This document shows, one piece after another, positions 63,599 to 64,000 of a DNA stretch of 64,000 nucleotides. The notes below the pieces were generated by a model, which saw only the letters and a list, made by a program, of their open reading frames with translations, had not been told where the DNA came from and searched no databases. The stretch's first letter is position 1; each line of letters starts with the position of its first letter. Position numbers and translations under genes: made by a program. The DNA is from Streptomyces lincolnensis (GTDB taxonomy: Bacteria > Actinomycetota > Actinomycetes > Streptomycetales > Streptomycetaceae), in the NCBI RefSeq assembly GCF_001685355.1, contig NZ_CP016438.1, forward strand, positions 7,564,001-7,628,000, in the 5' to 3' direction.

Positions 63599-64000
63599 TG
63601 GTGCGGAACCGTCGGCAGGCGGAACCACACCGCTTTTCCGCCCTCGGTCGGCCGATGGCCGCAGGACTGGCTGAGCGCGCGGATCAGCAGCAGCCCGCGG
63701 CCGTGCTCCTGCCAGGGATCGGGGTCCTCGCAGTCCGGCCGGGTCAGATGCCCCGGCGGTGCCGGGTCCGGGTCGTGGACCTCGACCTGGCAGCCGGTGG
63801 GCAGCAGCTCCACGACGAGCTCTATCGGCGCGTCGCCGGCGGTGTGCTCCACCGCGTTCGCGACCAGCTCCGCGGTCAGCAGTTCCGCGGTGTCGCTGTC
63901 GGCCCCGTGCTCCAGCTCGGCCAGCGCGGTGCGCACCAGGGCGCGGGCCACGGGCACGGCCGCGGCGGAGTGCGGCAGTGCGATGCGCCACGAGGCGGAG
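63583..64000 (-). CDS. anti-sigma-like ATP-binding protein (HATPase), truncated by window edge
   Basis: The frame runs off the right edge, so the true start lies outside; 139 residues are visible. It belongs to the RsbW/SpoIIAB-like GHKL ATPases abundant in Streptomyces. It shows the family start WRIALPHSAAAVPVARALV, the N-box AELVANAVEHTAG and the G-box EHGRGLLLIRALSQSCG. Such proteins act as anti-sigma factor kinases or related switches; the partner is unknown. Confidence 0.85.
   Translation of the reverse strand, partial: SASWRIALPHSAAAVPVARALVRTALAELEHGADSDTAELLTAELVANAVEHTAGDAPIELVVELLPTGCQVEVHDPDPAPPGHLTRPDCEDPDPWQEHGRGLLLIRALSQSCGHRPTEGGKAVWFRLPTVPHQRRPA

Overview
The window is a high-GC actinobacterial chromosome segment, almost certainly from a Streptomyces. 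Codons end strongly in G/C, GTG and TTG starts are common, genes overlap by GTGA/ATGA, rare TTA (bldA-type) codons occur, and the content is typical of the genus (furA-katG, an assimilatory nitrate reductase fused to a sulfite-reductase-type flavoprotein, a SepF-like protein, a DUF6099-type protein). I saw no rRNA, tRNA, CRISPR array or insertion sequence.

Layout. 0-17.9 kb is ordinary chromosomal material: an esterase end, furA-katG, a DUF305/DUF6153-type pair, a GNAT enzyme, the wreck of an FAD-linked oxidase gene, a divergent MarR/YceI pair, a membrane glycosyltransferase-like protein, the nitrate reductase fusion with a candidate GlnR box, a SepF-like protein, an ATPase-MazG pair, small hypotheticals, a lipoprotein and an F420-type oxidoreductase.

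17.96-43.4 kb is a biosynthetic gene cluster. Its gene set and order match, from memory, the phosphoglycolipid antibiotic moenomycin (moe): prenyl-3-phosphoglycerate synthase (MoeO5), C25 prenyltransferase (MoeN5), carbamoyltransferase (MoeM5), B12-radical SAM methyltransferase (MoeK5), two asparagine-synthetase-like amidotransferases (MoeF5, MoeH5), MoeGT1 plus four GT2-type glycosyltransferases, a nucleotide-sugar epimerase (MoeE5), ABC exporters, and aminolevulinate synthase plus acyl-CoA ligase (MoeC4, MoeB4) for the C5N ring. The unusual member is a squalene-cyclase/prenyltransferase-repeat protein that begins the moeO5-moeN5 operon. It suggests a cyclised or otherwise modified lipid tail.

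43.5-61.1 kb looks like a conflict or defence island. It starts with the Hen1-Pnkp RNA repair pair. A vWA-MoxR-VMAP type ternary system follows: an EAD2-VMAP-C protein, a MoxR ATPase, and a 1508-residue SAV_2336-like/NB-ARC/TPR protein. After a cation/proton antiporter on the other strand come an alpha/beta hydrolase overlapping a caspase-like protease with a C-terminal EAD2, a small peptide resembling an FxSxx-COOH leader, and a stand-alone HExxH (alpha-ketoglutarate type) peptide hydroxylase. I propose that the last two form a radical-SAM-free RiPP-like module attached to the conflict system. Two core genes of the island and three genes of the antibiotic cluster carry TTA codons, so both may depend on bldA.

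61.2-64 kb holds arginine deiminase (arcA), ornithine carbamoyltransferase (argF) and the edge of an anti-sigma-like ATPase. All family names are from reading motifs and from memory; no database search was run.
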